Below, piece by piece: positions 54,417 through 62,224 of a DNA stretch of 64,000 nucleotides (positions are counted from its first letter, which is position 1; every line of letters starts with the position of its first letter). The translations under genes were made by a program, and so were the position numbers. The stretch covers positions 1 through 64,000 of the forward strand of contig NZ_KB900375.1 of NCBI RefSeq assembly GCF_000378725.1, read 5' to 3'. The stretch is from Peptoniphilus lacrimalis DSM 7455. GTDB taxonomy: Bacteria > Bacillota > Clostridia > Tissierellales > Peptoniphilaceae. The notes under the pieces are model-generated. The model was not told where the DNA came from and made no database searches. It worked only from the letters and a program-made list of their open reading frames with translations.

Positions 54417-54776
54417 ATGATATTACTAGCAGTAGGTGTAATCATACTTGGTACAGCTATATACCAATATCCATTGCAAAAAAAATTAGCACAAAGAAGC
54501 TTCGAAAATTATATAACTAAACAAGGAATAGTTTCTGAAAAAATCAGTAGTAAAAGATTTTTTAAAGACTGGAAACAAGGAGGATACTTGGTAGTTGTAA
54601 CTTTTAATGATGATATAAACAATAAATATTATTATCATTATGATGTGTGGACGCATAAAAAAGGCGAATCATTGAAATTTAATAGAATGACATTAACTAT
54701 TATCGATGAAAAAAATTCTCTTACATTAGAATATCCTTGGGATGGTAAGTGTAAGTATCCTCCTATTGATGAGTGA
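54417..54776 (+). CDS. DUF3139-like small membrane-anchored protein
   Basis: This encodes 119 residues: one N-terminal membrane helix (ILLAVGVIILGTAIYQY) and an extracytoplasmic domain with YLVVVTFNDDINNKYYYHY, the style of DUF3139 proteins. The start is uncertain. An ATG at 54400 reads MIKKKR then stops in an A-rich tract, and joining it to this frame requires one extra A. So either ATG 54417 is used or a one-base slip at the A-run interrupts the natural N-terminus. Function unknown. Confidence 0.55.
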   Translation: MILLAVGVIILGTAIYQYPLQKKLAQRSFENYITKQGIVSEKISSKRFFKDWKQGGYLVVVTFNDDINNKYYYHYDVWTHKKGESLKFNRMTLTIIDEKNSLTLEYPWDGKCKYPPIDE

Positions 54777-55207
54777 TGAAGATGTGGATGAGTAAGCAAA
54801 GACTGATAAGTATAGAAAGCGTATATTCTTGAAGCTTCATTTAAAAAACTAGACTGAATGATGTTGAAAAATACGGATAATGTAACAAATCATGAATAAA
54901 ATAGATACAGGGAAAACAATTCCAAGTCCAAAAACGGCTAACGAGATTTCAAATGTGCTTGGCGTTTGTATATTTAAGTGTTTGATTTAGATGATACAGG
55001 TATGTATAGGTGTTCAAGTTGTAATTGTGATGGTAACCAGTAAAGGAGCATACACATAGACAAATGGAGGTGGTGTTGTGAGCAATTATAAGAACCCTCA
55101 AAGGTATAAGAATGGAGATTATTTAGTTGTTTTAAAACTGATATAATGATTGAAAGATTTTTTTGCAGACATGCAAATATATAATTAAGATAATTAGGAG
55201 GTTTGTT
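54777..55207. other. stretch between DUF3139 gene and secreted hydrolase
   Basis: There is no intact gene of normal size in these 430 bases. It contains a broken small frame with Cys motifs (54892-55043). A very short frame (GTG 55078, 22 codons, MSNYKNPQRYKNGDYL) is preceded by GGAGGTGG. The hydrolase ribosome site AGGAGG is at 55196-55201. Confidence 0.5.
54892..55043 (+). pseudogene. possible decayed Cys-rich peptide gene (frameshifted)
   Basis: Frame 1 starts at ATG 54892 and reads MNKIDTGKTIPSPKTANEIS then NVLGVCIFKC before a stop at 54988. A second frame opening just before (54978) continues VFDLDDTGMYRCSSCNCDGN to a stop at 55041. Joined by a frameshift these give a peptide of about 50 residues with Cys motifs (CxxxC and CxxCxC) resembling a radical SAM peptide precursor. 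It has no strong ribosome site. The reconstruction is speculative. Confidence 0.35.
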
Positions 55208-55906
55208 ATGAAAAAAAGATTTTCTATACTTGTTAGTGTACTAATGTTTTGCATTCTTTTAAACCCTACGTTTGTTAAAGCTAATGAATATCAAGGGAAA
55301 GCGGAAGAATTTGATCAAACTGGCGAAAAGTATCAGAGTGCGTCTGAAGTTTTTAGAAAAGAAGAAGTAGAAGAACTTATTGAACAAGTTGAAACAAAAA
55401 AACTCATGCCTGATAAAACAGATTTTACTGCTTCTGATGGAATGTTAAGAGCATCTTTTGGACAATATCCTACAAGAAAAGGTGTGATTTTAGTTACAAA
55501 GGATAAATACAAAGGACTAATTCCAACAGGACATGCCGCTATAATATATGGACAAAATGTTGTCGTTGAATCATTATCACAAGGAGTTACTACTGGGAGA
55601 AATGATTGGCATTCAACAAAAACCACATGTTATGGTGTAACTGTGAAAAATACTACGGTAACACAAGATAGTAATGCTGCAGACTGGTGTTATAAACAGA
55701 TTTCAAAACCTTATAATTTGAATTACTATAATATGTCAACTAGAGCAAAATTTTATTGTTCACAACTTGTGTGGGCGGCATTTTTAGATAATTATAATAT
55801 AGATTTAAACACTCCGGCATTTGCCAATGCTGCTATGCTTTCCAACCCTGTTCATCCTATGGAATTAGTTTGGACTGATGAGACAAATTTAATATATGAA
55901 AAGTAA
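55208..55906 (+). CDS. secreted YiiX/NlpC-like cysteine hydrolase
   Basis: The start is ATG 55208, six bases after AGGAGG, followed by a clear signal peptide (RFSILVSVLMFCILLNPTFV). The 232-residue protein contains the permuted papain-like motifs: His in TGHAAIIYG (about residue 112) and Cys in FYCSQLVWAAF (about 180). This is the order of YiiX/YebB-type hydrolases (His before Cys). The substrate is probably a cell-wall peptide or lipid-linked amide. A lipoprotein gene follows with an 11-base overlap, suggesting an operon. Confidence 0.75.
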   Translation: MKKRFSILVSVLMFCILLNPTFVKANEYQGKAEEFDQTGEKYQSASEVFRKEEVEELIEQVETKKLMPDKTDFTASDGMLRASFGQYPTRKGVILVTKDKYKGLIPTGHAAIIYGQNVVVESLSQGVTTGRNDWHSTKTTCYGVTVKNTTVTQDSNAADWCYKQISKPYNLNYYNMSTRAKFYCSQLVWAAFLDNYNIDLNTPAFANAAMLSNPVHPMELVWTDETNLIYEK

Positions 55907-57011
55907 ATATTTAAATTTGATTGAAAAATTTTGGAGGGTAAAAACTGATATCAAAAATAAAGCAAAAATTTTATTATGTTTTTTGCTTATAGTAAGTTTA
56001 TTTTTTATAAATGGGTGTAGCAAACTTAAAAATTCTGTTGATAGAAAGAAAATTGATTTTGGTCTTGTTATCACAACATCTCAAGCCTATAAATCAGAAA
56101 TTCTTTGGTTTGATTTAAATTTTGATTCTATTCAAAAACAAAAACTTCCTTATGCTATGCTTGGTACACCCTTTTACTCTCCGGTCGCAGATGCTGATAA
56201 AATTTATATGATTCCTGAAGGACTTGGAAATAAAAAAGATACCAGAAAAGTTATAAGCATTAACAAGCAGTCACTGGATGTTGAAGAATACCCTTTTACC
56301 AACATTGCATTAAACCATATGGCCAGTATTGGAAACAATGTCTATGCAATTAACACATTAAATGGTGACAGCTGTCTGGAGTCATATGATGTAGTGTCTA
56401 AGAAGAGAAATTCTGTAATTTTGAAAAAAGTTTATTTGGAAACAGTAATAGCTTCTTCAGATAAATTATTTTGTTTTGTTAGAAAATTAAATTATAGTGA
56501 TTCAGAAGAAGCGAAAACCATGTTAAATGTTTATACGCCAAGTTTAGATTTGGAAGCAGAAATTGACCTCACTGAATATGGTAATCCGACGAGTATGTAT
56601 CTTGAAGATGAAGATAATTTATATGTAACTGTAAATAGAAATGCTAATATTAAGCCTGTAGGAAAAATCCTTAAAATAAATAAATCAACTTTTGAAATAA
56701 GTGAATTTATAACAAAAAAAGATATCCCATATAGGATATTTAAATTTGAAGATAAATTTATTTTAGCTTATTATGATCCTGTTACAAATGAAGGAACAGA
56801 AGTATCTGTGTGGACTGAAAACGGAAACGAACAAATTTTCGATTTGAAAACGCCATTAACTGTCACAGGTGTTGTTAACGATAAGTTTGTAGCAGCAAAT
56901 AATAAATCAATAAAAATATTTTCTATTCCTGATTTTAAGTTAATTAAAGAACATGAATTAAGTATTGGGACTTCAAATTATGTTTCAGCATTGTTATTTG
57001 TGAATGAGTGA
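55896..57011 (+). CDS. secreted beta-propeller-like lipoprotein
   Basis: This 371-residue protein has a hydrophobic signal (ILLCFLLIVSLFFIN) and lipobox GC (Cys41 in INGCSK), preceded by about 25 basic residues. The mature part shows repeating beta-strand units (KIYMIPEG, VYAINTLNGD, LFCFVRKL, LYVTVNRN, FILAYYDP, KFVAANNKS), consistent with a seven-bladed propeller. The ATG at 55896 overlaps the previous gene. A GGAGGG at 55931-55936 has no start codon at good spacing. No enzymatic motif is seen. A binding or scaffold role at the cell surface is possible. Confidence 0.6.
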   Translation: MKSKYLNLIEKFWRVKTDIKNKAKILLCFLLIVSLFFINGCSKLKNSVDRKKIDFGLVITTSQAYKSEILWFDLNFDSIQKQKLPYAMLGTPFYSPVADADKIYMIPEGLGNKKDTRKVISINKQSLDVEEYPFTNIALNHMASIGNNVYAINTLNGDSCLESYDVVSKKRNSVILKKVYLETVIASSDKLFCFVRKLNYSDSEEAKTMLNVYTPSLDLEAEIDLTEYGNPTSMYLEDEDNLYVTVNRNANIKPVGKILKINKSTFEISEFITKKDIPYRIFKFEDKFILAYYDPVTNEGTEVSVWTENGNEQIFDLKTPLTVTGVVNDKFVAANNKSIKIFSIPDFKLIKEHELSIGTSNYVSALLFVNE

Positions 57012-57068
57012 TGTATAAAAAAATAGATTTAATTTTTATATATAATCTGAATGCTAGAAAGATGATAG

Positions 57069-57657
57069 ATTGAATTTGGATATTGGAAAAATGAAGATAT
57101 AGAAGAAGTATTAAATAATGATTCTGTTGATAAATATTTTAATCAAAATAATAATTTTGAGAAAAATAATTTGAAGTTCCACAGATTGGATTACAACTGG
57201 AGAAATAAGTGATTTAGCTAAAAATCATGGTGGCGCAACAGCTGTAACTAATATAGCTTTATACTTTAATAATAGAGGTTATAGTAAATTAAAAATTAAT
57301 GGAGATAAACGTGAAACGTTTAAAAAAGTACATGCGATAGTTGGAAATGGTCCAGTAATGACTATTGCAGGAGATACAAAAACATATTTTCCAAATAGAG
57401 GGTATAATTTAAGTTATAGTAATGTGGGGAATTTTGCTACCATAAAAAATGCTGTAACAAATGACAGAGTTACAGGGATATTATTAGCAAATGGTATAGT
57501 TGACTGGCATTGGGTTTTAGGAGTAGGATATAGAGAATATGCTAATGCTGGTAATTATATAAGAATTGTTAATGGATGGAATAATACAATTAACAAATTT
57601 TATAAACCACACTCTAGATCACTTTGGGTGTCCGCTACTCAATATTGGGTTAGATAA
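57069..57657 (+). pseudogene. decayed C39-like cysteine peptidase
   Basis: Coding sequence resumes in two frames. About 57069-57170 reads FGYWKNEDIEEVLNNDS and DKYFNQNNNFEKNN. From about 57174 another frame reads WITTGEISDLAKNHGGATAV, TNIALYFNNRGY, and VDWHWVLGVGYREY to a stop at 57655-57657. The expected nucleophile position (N-x-C-G-x-T) reads NHGGAT, so Cys is replaced by Gly. The catalytic His remains in WHWVLG. The frameshift, missing start and lost Cys make activity unlikely. An internal ATG at 57358 gives only the last 99 residues. Confidence 0.65.
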
Positions 57658-57665
57658 ATAAAATT

Positions 57666-58067
57666 ATGAAAAGGCGAAAACTAATACATATCATTATACA
57701 AATGATGATATTTACAATTACTTTTATGATGTCAAAAAATCTTTTTCAAGATGTCTATTTATTTAAATGGACATCAGATAGGTGTTATTTATATATATGG
57801 ATAGTTGTATTGTTGTTAACATATTTAGGGAAATATAAGATTTCATATGCGATTACAATATCTAATATCATTGGATTGTTTTTAGGACAGTATCTTGGTG
57901 ATTATATAGTGATATTAAACCAAACTAAAATCACATCTAATATGAGTGCAGAAGATGTTTATAGGCTAAGTAAGCATCCGGGTGTATTAATTTGGTTTAT
58001 ATGTATTACTCTATCAATATTTTTAGTATTGTTAATTAATTCGCTTGATAGAAGAAAATTAAGATAA
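57666..58067 (+). CDS. small polytopic membrane protein
   Basis: This encodes 133 residues with four hydrophobic segments (about 6-22, 42-55, 62-85 and 105-125) and a basic end (DRRKLR). It starts eight bases after the peptidase relic. Ribosome site is weak. I recognise no family. Possibly an immunity or accessory membrane protein of the neighbouring secreted genes, but nothing in the sequence proves this. Confidence 0.55.
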   Translation: MKRRKLIHIIIQMMIFTITFMMSKNLFQDVYLFKWTSDRCYLYIWIVVLLLTYLGKYKISYAITISNIIGLFLGQYLGDYIVILNQTKITSNMSAEDVYRLSKHPGVLIWFICITLSIFLVLLINSLDRRKLR

Positions 58068-58150
58068 TAAAAACTGATTAAATTGTACTATCAAGCACAA
58101 TGTTATATTAAGTTGATAAAAAAACAGAATAGCAGACTAGTAATTTAGAA

Positions 58151-58189
58151 GGGGCTGTTGAAAAGTAAAACATAACAGCCCCTTTAGTT
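58151..58189. terminator. rho-independent terminator
   Basis: GGGGCTGTT (58151-58159) pairs with AACAGCCCC (58174-58182), followed by TTTAGTTT. It separates the plus-strand genes from the converging minus-strand membrane protein and can work for both directions. Confidence 0.75.
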
Positions 58190-58278
58190 TATCTTAAACC
58201 TTAAAATTATTTAAGCAGTGTTGCATTTAATGAATTTATAATAACGGATTGAATTTATAGTATTAACTTTTGGAATGT

Positions 58279-58746
58279 TTATTCTAAATACTCCTCTCTT
58301 TTTCTCCAGGGGAATATAGCAAGAACACCAATCAGAATATAATTTACAATGTTATTAAGTGTTTCATTATTCAAGAGTGGAAGAAAATATTTATCTCCCC
58401 CTAGTATAGCAACAATCACAAGACAATATACAGTCATTACTCCTAGATAAGAGATGATAAAATTTAGTATACTACCTAATAGCGGAAATAATGAATAAAT
58501 TCTATTGAATATAAAGGTATAGACAGCAACCGCAACAAGTTCTGACAATATATCCCAGAAATAAACAAAGTAACCAGAACTATGAATGACGGAGAAATGA
58601 TTATGCACAAGATATGCAATAAAAACAAAGATCACTAATTTGTCTAAAGCAAAAACAGCAAATTTAGCAATAGAAATACCAACAGTAAGCCAAAAGAAAA
58701 AGTATAAAATTGGCAATGCAACCAACAATAAATAAACTAAAAACAT
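58279..58746 (-). CDS. polytopic membrane protein paired with Xre regulator
   Basis: This 155-residue protein has about four hydrophobic segments (about 4-30, 35-50, 65-95 and 100-125) and ends PWRKREEYLE. Its start overlaps the stop of the Xre-type regulator by one base (TAATG), so the two are co-translated. A truncated second copy of its 3' part lies at 53818-54129. Function unknown. Pairs of an Xre regulator with a small membrane protein often sense peptides or control element transfer. Confidence 0.7.
   Translation of the reverse strand: MFLVYLLLVALPILYFFFWLTVGISIAKFAVFALDKLVIFVFIAYLVHNHFSVIHSSGYFVYFWDILSELVAVAVYTFIFNRIYSLFPLLGSILNFIISYLGVMTVYCLVIVAILGGDKYFLPLLNNETLNNIVNYILIGVLAIFPWRKREEYLE
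58280..58589. repeat. 310-bp direct repeat, copy 2
   Basis: This is the 3' two thirds of the membrane-protein gene, matched by 53819-54128. The copy here is part of an intact gene and so is the likely parent. Confidence 0.8.
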
Positions 58747-59147
58747 TAAAATTCACCTTTTTTCTCAAACTTATAATTTATTAATTTAATCTTCAGATAC
58801 ATTTTTTCAACTTTTTCCTCCAAAAATAATCTCTCTTTCATAGAGAGATTATTTGTTTTAAAAACAAAATACAAATCAGAAACGGCATCTAATCCTTTAG
58901 TAACAGATTCTTTTGCCTGAATTGCCTTTTCTATATCATCATCATTAGAAATACCTAACAGCAAATAATCCAATGAAACAGAAAACACCTTTGTGAGTTC
59001 TAAATAAACCCTTAAGTCCCTAGGAATACTTTCCCCTTTTTCCCAAGAAATATAACTTCTGTTAGATACCCTTAGCCGTTTAGAAAGTTCCTCTTGGGTC
59101 AACCCATTTTCAATCCTTAAAAATTTAATTTTTTCGTGAAATTTCAA
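58746..59147 (-). CDS. Xre-family transcriptional regulator
   Basis: This 133-residue protein has an N-terminal HTH (IKFLRIENGLTQEELSKRLR, then VSNRSYISWEKGESIPRDLR, about residues 7-45) and a helical C-terminal region (about 70-130). It is read from the minus strand upstream of the membrane-protein gene. In Tn916/Tn1549-like elements an Xre regulator near the sigma-like factor controls transfer. That role fits its place here, but the divergent target is not proven. Confidence 0.85.
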   Translation of the reverse strand: MKFHEKIKFLRIENGLTQEELSKRLRVSNRSYISWEKGESIPRDLRVYLELTKVFSVSLDYLLLGISNDDDIEKAIQAKESVTKGLDAVSDLYFVFKTNNLSMKERLFLEEKVEKMYLKIKLINYKFEKKGEF

Positions 59148-59311
59148 AATAGCTCTCCTCTTGTCGTTTAAAGAAATAATAATTTCTATTATAATAAAAA
59201 TATGAAATAAAAGCTATAAAAACATAAAAAAACATGAATTAAAAATAAGTTTATATGCAGCTCGACGCAGAAGCGTTTAGAAAAGCTGTCAAGGGCATGT
59301 ATCACTTTCTA

Positions 59312-59341
59312 AAAGATAGGCGACGAGTCTATCTTTTTTTT
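59312..59341 (+). terminator. terminator or attenuator upstream of the sigma-like gene
   Basis: AAAGATAG (59312-59319) pairs with CTATCTTT (59329-59336), followed by Ts to 59341. It ends about 94 bases before the sigma-like gene. A leader attenuator, as in Tn916-type control regions, is possible. Confidence 0.65.
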
Positions 59342-59434
59342 GCCAAAAGGGAAGTGAGTATGTCATATATCAGAGGCCCTCCTCAAGCTAGTTGTTGATA
59401 ACAATTACTAATCTCAACACTTGAAGGAGGAAAA

Positions 59435-59908
59435 ATGAATACAAATAACAGAAATGGATATTACCATGGAAAATACTATATAGACGGTAAAGAAGTGGAA
59501 CTTCCTGATGATATAAAGGAAATTTTTGAAGAAGCAAGAAGGGCTGAACAAAGGATATTAAGACAAGAAAGAAGGTATGGTGTTTACTCATCGTCAAACT
59601 ATATGCTAAAGAGTAGAGAACAAGACGGGAACCAGCAGGAAGACTATATTGAAAGCTTAGAAGATAAGACATCCAATATAGAAGAAAAAATCTTGAAGAA
59701 TGAAGAAATTTTGATGGTCAAAGATTCGTTCTCAGAGTTAGATAAAGAAGAATTAAGGCTAATTAAACTTCTTATAGAACAAGAATTAACTGAAAGAGAG
59801 ATAGGAAAAATCTTAGGAATTTCACAAGTAGCAGTCAATAAAAGAAAACATAAGGTTTTTGATAAATTAAGGACTCTCTTAAAAGATTTAATGACAACAT
59901 TTATGTAA
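59435..59908 (+). CDS. sigma-70 region-4-like regulator
   Basis: This encodes 157 residues. The C-terminal half (about 95-155) has the sigma region 4 form: LDKEELRLIKLLIEQELTER, then EIGKILGISQVAVNKRKHKV. The N-terminal part is charged and has no region 2 motif that I can see. The related Orf7 of Tn916 activates xis/int expression. Here the excisionase-like and integrase genes follow on the same strand, which supports the same role. A strong ribosome site (GAAGGAGG) lies five bases before the ATG. Confidence 0.82.
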   Translation: MNTNNRNGYYHGKYYIDGKEVELPDDIKEIFEEARRAEQRILRQERRYGVYSSSNYMLKSREQDGNQQEDYIESLEDKTSNIEEKILKNEEILMVKDSFSELDKEELRLIKLLIEQELTEREIGKILGISQVAVNKRKHKVFDKLRTLLKDLMTTFM

Positions 59909-59915
59909 GTTTAGA

Positions 59916-59950
59916 AATAATCCCCATGAAAAAATGGGGATTATTTTTAT
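59916..59950 (+). terminator. terminator after the sigma-like gene
   Basis: A twelve-base stem, AATAATCCCCAT (59916-59927) with ATGGGGATTATT (59934-59945), is followed by TTTATTT. It begins eight bases after the stop codon. Confidence 0.85.
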
Positions 59951-60368
59951 TTAAATATCTTTATAAATTTGGTTATCAAACCACTCTTTTCTGTCCCTAT
60001 ATATAAGGGGGTAAATTTTACTTTCCTTTAAACATAAATTGAACCATGACAACTTAATAGACCAAAACAGGACGTTAACTACTTGTGGAGCCTTATAAGA
60101 TCTTCGCCAAGACTTTTCTGCTGAGGTACAACTCGGTTTAAATGAATACTCTGCTGATACCAGAAGGATAAAAGGAAACGAGCGATAAAAGAGATTATAG
60201 ATTCAGCTTTGGCAACTGATGCTTTGATACAAGTAGGGATAATGATACTTCTAAAGTTGTTGCCGGCCCATCTAGAAAAGGGGCGGTGGTGAAATTCCAA
60301 TGTCGTGGCCTACACGCCTGTCAATGTCAAAAAACTTATATTTAATTTAATAAAATAAGGAGGCTTTC
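59951..60368. other. unexplained, slightly GC-richer stretch before the excisionase-like gene
   Basis: These are about 400 bases without an intact gene. From about 60085 to 60292 all three forward frames carry short coding-like pieces. Examples are DFSAEVQLGLNEYSADTRR (ending 60188) and KRAIKEIIDSALATDALIQ then LLKLLPAHLEKGRW (ending 60292). They could be one gene broken by frameshifts, or a structured untranslated region. GC content rises locally (CCGGCCCATC, GGGGCGGTGG). The ribosome site AAGGAGG of the next gene ends it. Confidence 0.45.
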
Positions 60369-60560
60369 GTGAAAAATAAACATAATGATAAAAAGTTTGT
60401 TAGATATAAAGAAGGTGCAGAACTTTATTCAATGAGTCAAAGTAAATTTGAAGAATTAGCAAAAGAAGCGGGAGCTGTCTATAAGCTAAATAAAATTGTT
60501 CTTGTAAACTGTGAAATACTAAATGAATACTTAGAAACATTCAGGTTACCAGGTATATAA
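60369..60560 (+). CDS. excisionase-like small DNA-binding protein (DUF6462 type)
   Basis: This 63-residue protein reads KKFVRYKEGAELYSMSQSKF, EELAKEAGAVYKLNKIVLVN. This is a winged-helix excisionase-like (MerR/DUF6462) pattern: a helix-turn-helix followed by a hairpin. It starts with GTG 60369 after AAGGAGG. It lies ahead of the integrase gene, where Xis is found in Tn1549/Tn916-type elements. It likely directs integrase towards excision. Confidence 0.75.
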   Translation: MKNKHNDKKFVRYKEGAELYSMSQSKFEELAKEAGAVYKLNKIVLVNCEILNEYLETFRLPGI

Positions 60561-60652
60561 AAGATAATTTGGAAAGGGAGTTTATGATTGACAAAGTGTC
60601 GGACAAAAAGTATAATTTAGATAAGTTATGAGAATAGAAAAAGGAGGAAAAC

Positions 60653-60820
60653 TTGGTAAAAACAGGAAGACCAAAAATTAAAGATCCAAGTACGAAACGA
60701 GTTACAGTAAGATTTACAGAAGAAGAATACTTGGAACTGAAGAAGTATATAAAATCTCATAATTTATCCCTTACTCAAGCAGTAAAAAAAGGTTTGACTT
60801 TATTGTACAAAGAACAATAA
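60653..60820 (+). CDS. ribbon-helix-helix small DNA-binding protein
   Basis: This 55-residue protein starts at TTG 60653, five bases after AAGGAGG (60641-60647). TGRPKIKDPSTKRVTVRFTE, then EEYLELKKYIKSHNLS has the ribbon-helix-helix (CopG/MetJ/Arc) pattern, with a beta strand RVTVRF and two helices. Stop at 60818-60820. It lies between the excisionase-like and integrase genes and may be a recombination accessory or transcription repressor of the int operon. Confidence 0.7.
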   Translation: MVKTGRPKIKDPSTKRVTVRFTEEEYLELKKYIKSHNLSLTQAVKKGLTLLYKEQ

Positions 60821-60867
60821 ACTGGCATTTTGCATGAAATCTCTTTTCAAAAGGAAGGAGATCATGA

Positions 60868-62103
60868 ATGGTAGCTAGAAAAGATAATAAAGGAAGAGCT
60901 TTAAGGAAGGGCGAAACTTATAGAGAAAGTGACAATAGATATTCATATTCTTATAAAGACATATATGGAAAAAGAAAATTTATCTATGCAAAGGATCTAA
61001 AGAAACTTCGTGAACGTGAGGCAATTCTCATCAAAGACCAGTTAGATGGTCTAGATATATATGTTGCTGGCAAAGCAAAACTTAATTTTGTATTTGATAG
61101 ATATATTTCTACAAAAACAGAACTAAGAGAAACCACTTACACAAACTACGTCTATATGTATGATAGATTCATAAGAGATGGATTTGGTGAAAATAAAATT
61201 GGAGACATAAAATATTCTGATGTACTTTATTTTTACTATGACCTTATCAATAATAAGGGTTTACAAATCAACTCATTAGAAACGATTCATACAATTTTAC
61301 ATCCTACCTTTCAGCTAGCGGTTAGAGATGAAATCATTAGAAATAATCCCAGCGATGGCGTTATGGCTGAAATAAAAAAGAAAAGTAAGGACAAAAAGAA
61401 GACCAGGCATGCTTTAACAGTAGAGCAACAAAGGGCTTTTATGAATTATATTGCAGAAAGCCCAGTATATAACAACTGGAACTTAATCTTTACAGTTTTA
61501 TTGGGTACGGGATGTAGGATAGGCGAAGTAGTTGGACTTAGATGGTCTGATGTAGATTTAGAAAAAAGGACTATAGATATCAATCATAGTATGACTTATT
61601 ATCCAAGAAAAAAAGATACTTATAAGTGCGAGTTTAAGGTATCTTTACCTAAAACAGAATCAGGAATAAGAGTTATACCGATGATGGAGCCAGTATATGA
61701 AGTCTTAAAGGAAGAATATGATAAAAGAAAGGAAGAAGGTTTTTGTCCGGTAGTGGTAGATGGCATGAGTGGATTTATTTTTATAAATCGTTTTGGAATG
61801 ATTCATAATCCGGCATCAATTAATAGAGCTATAAGAAGAATATATGAGTCATACAATGCAGAAGAGATAGTAAAGGCAAAAAAAGAAAAAAGAGAACCTT
61901 TATTAATTCCTCACTTTTCATGTCATCATTTGAGACATACATTTTGTTCGAGGTTTTGTGAAAATGAAACGAATATAAAAGTTATTCAACAAATAATGGG
62001 ACATGCTAGTGTAGAGACCACTATGGATATATATGCTGAAATAAATGATGGAAAATTGCAAGAATCCATGGAAGCATTAGCCAAGAATCTAGATGTGTTT
62101 TAA
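60868..62103 (+). CDS. int: tyrosine recombinase/integrase of the ICE
   Basis: This 411-residue integrase catalyses site-specific insertion and excision of the element. The N-terminal arm-binding domain is basic (ARKDNKGRALRKGETYRESD, as in Tn916 Int). The catalytic residues are visible: Arg217 in GCRIGEVVGLRW, the HxxR motif at His353-Arg356 in CHHLRHTF, GHAS, and nucleophile Tyr389 in MDIYAEI. Length is normal for the Tn916/Tn1549 group. It is the last gene of the element before the chromosome. Confidence 0.93.
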   Translation: MVARKDNKGRALRKGETYRESDNRYSYSYKDIYGKRKFIYAKDLKKLREREAILIKDQLDGLDIYVAGKAKLNFVFDRYISTKTELRETTYTNYVYMYDRFIRDGFGENKIGDIKYSDVLYFYYDLINNKGLQINSLETIHTILHPTFQLAVRDEIIRNNPSDGVMAEIKKKSKDKKKTRHALTVEQQRAFMNYIAESPVYNNWNLIFTVLLGTGCRIGEVVGLRWSDVDLEKRTIDINHSMTYYPRKKDTYKCEFKVSLPKTESGIRVIPMMEPVYEVLKEEYDKRKEEGFCPVVVDGMSGFIFINRFGMIHNPASINRAIRRIYESYNAEEIVKAKKEKREPLLIPHFSCHHLRHTFCSRFCENETNIKVIQQIMGHASVETTMDIYAEINDGKLQESMEALAKNLDVF

Positions 62104-62224
62104 ATCATGAATTTCGAAAGACTACACAAAAACCAAGGACAACAAAAAAGACAACAAAATCTTCATTAATACTAAGTAATGGTACTGGACAATACTTTTA
62201 CTAAATGGCTATATTATGGGATAA
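62104..62224. other. right end of the ICE (attachment region)
   Basis: This holds two short direct repeats (GACAACAAAA at 62137-62146 and 62151-62160) like arm sites for the integrase N-terminal domain. Similar AATGGTAC units occur at 62178-62185 and 62240-62247. The chromosomal metG frame becomes open at 62225. The element's outer boundary should therefore lie between about 62160 and 62270. The exact core cannot be set without the left end. Confidence 0.5.

Noticed and set aside
57358-57657. 99-residue intact protein starting at ATG 57358
   Set aside because: Coding similarity continues upstream of this ATG in the same frame (NHGGATAVTNIALYF), so it is the end of a larger broken peptidase gene.
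58151-58182. GGGGCTGTT hairpin as an insertion sequence end
   Set aside because: There is no transposase gene or target duplication nearby. The stem, loop and T-rich tail fit a terminator between converging genes.
60079-60300. 73-codon reverse frame as a gene
   Set aside because: No ribosome site, basic/aromatic random composition, and it lies opposite the broken forward frames.
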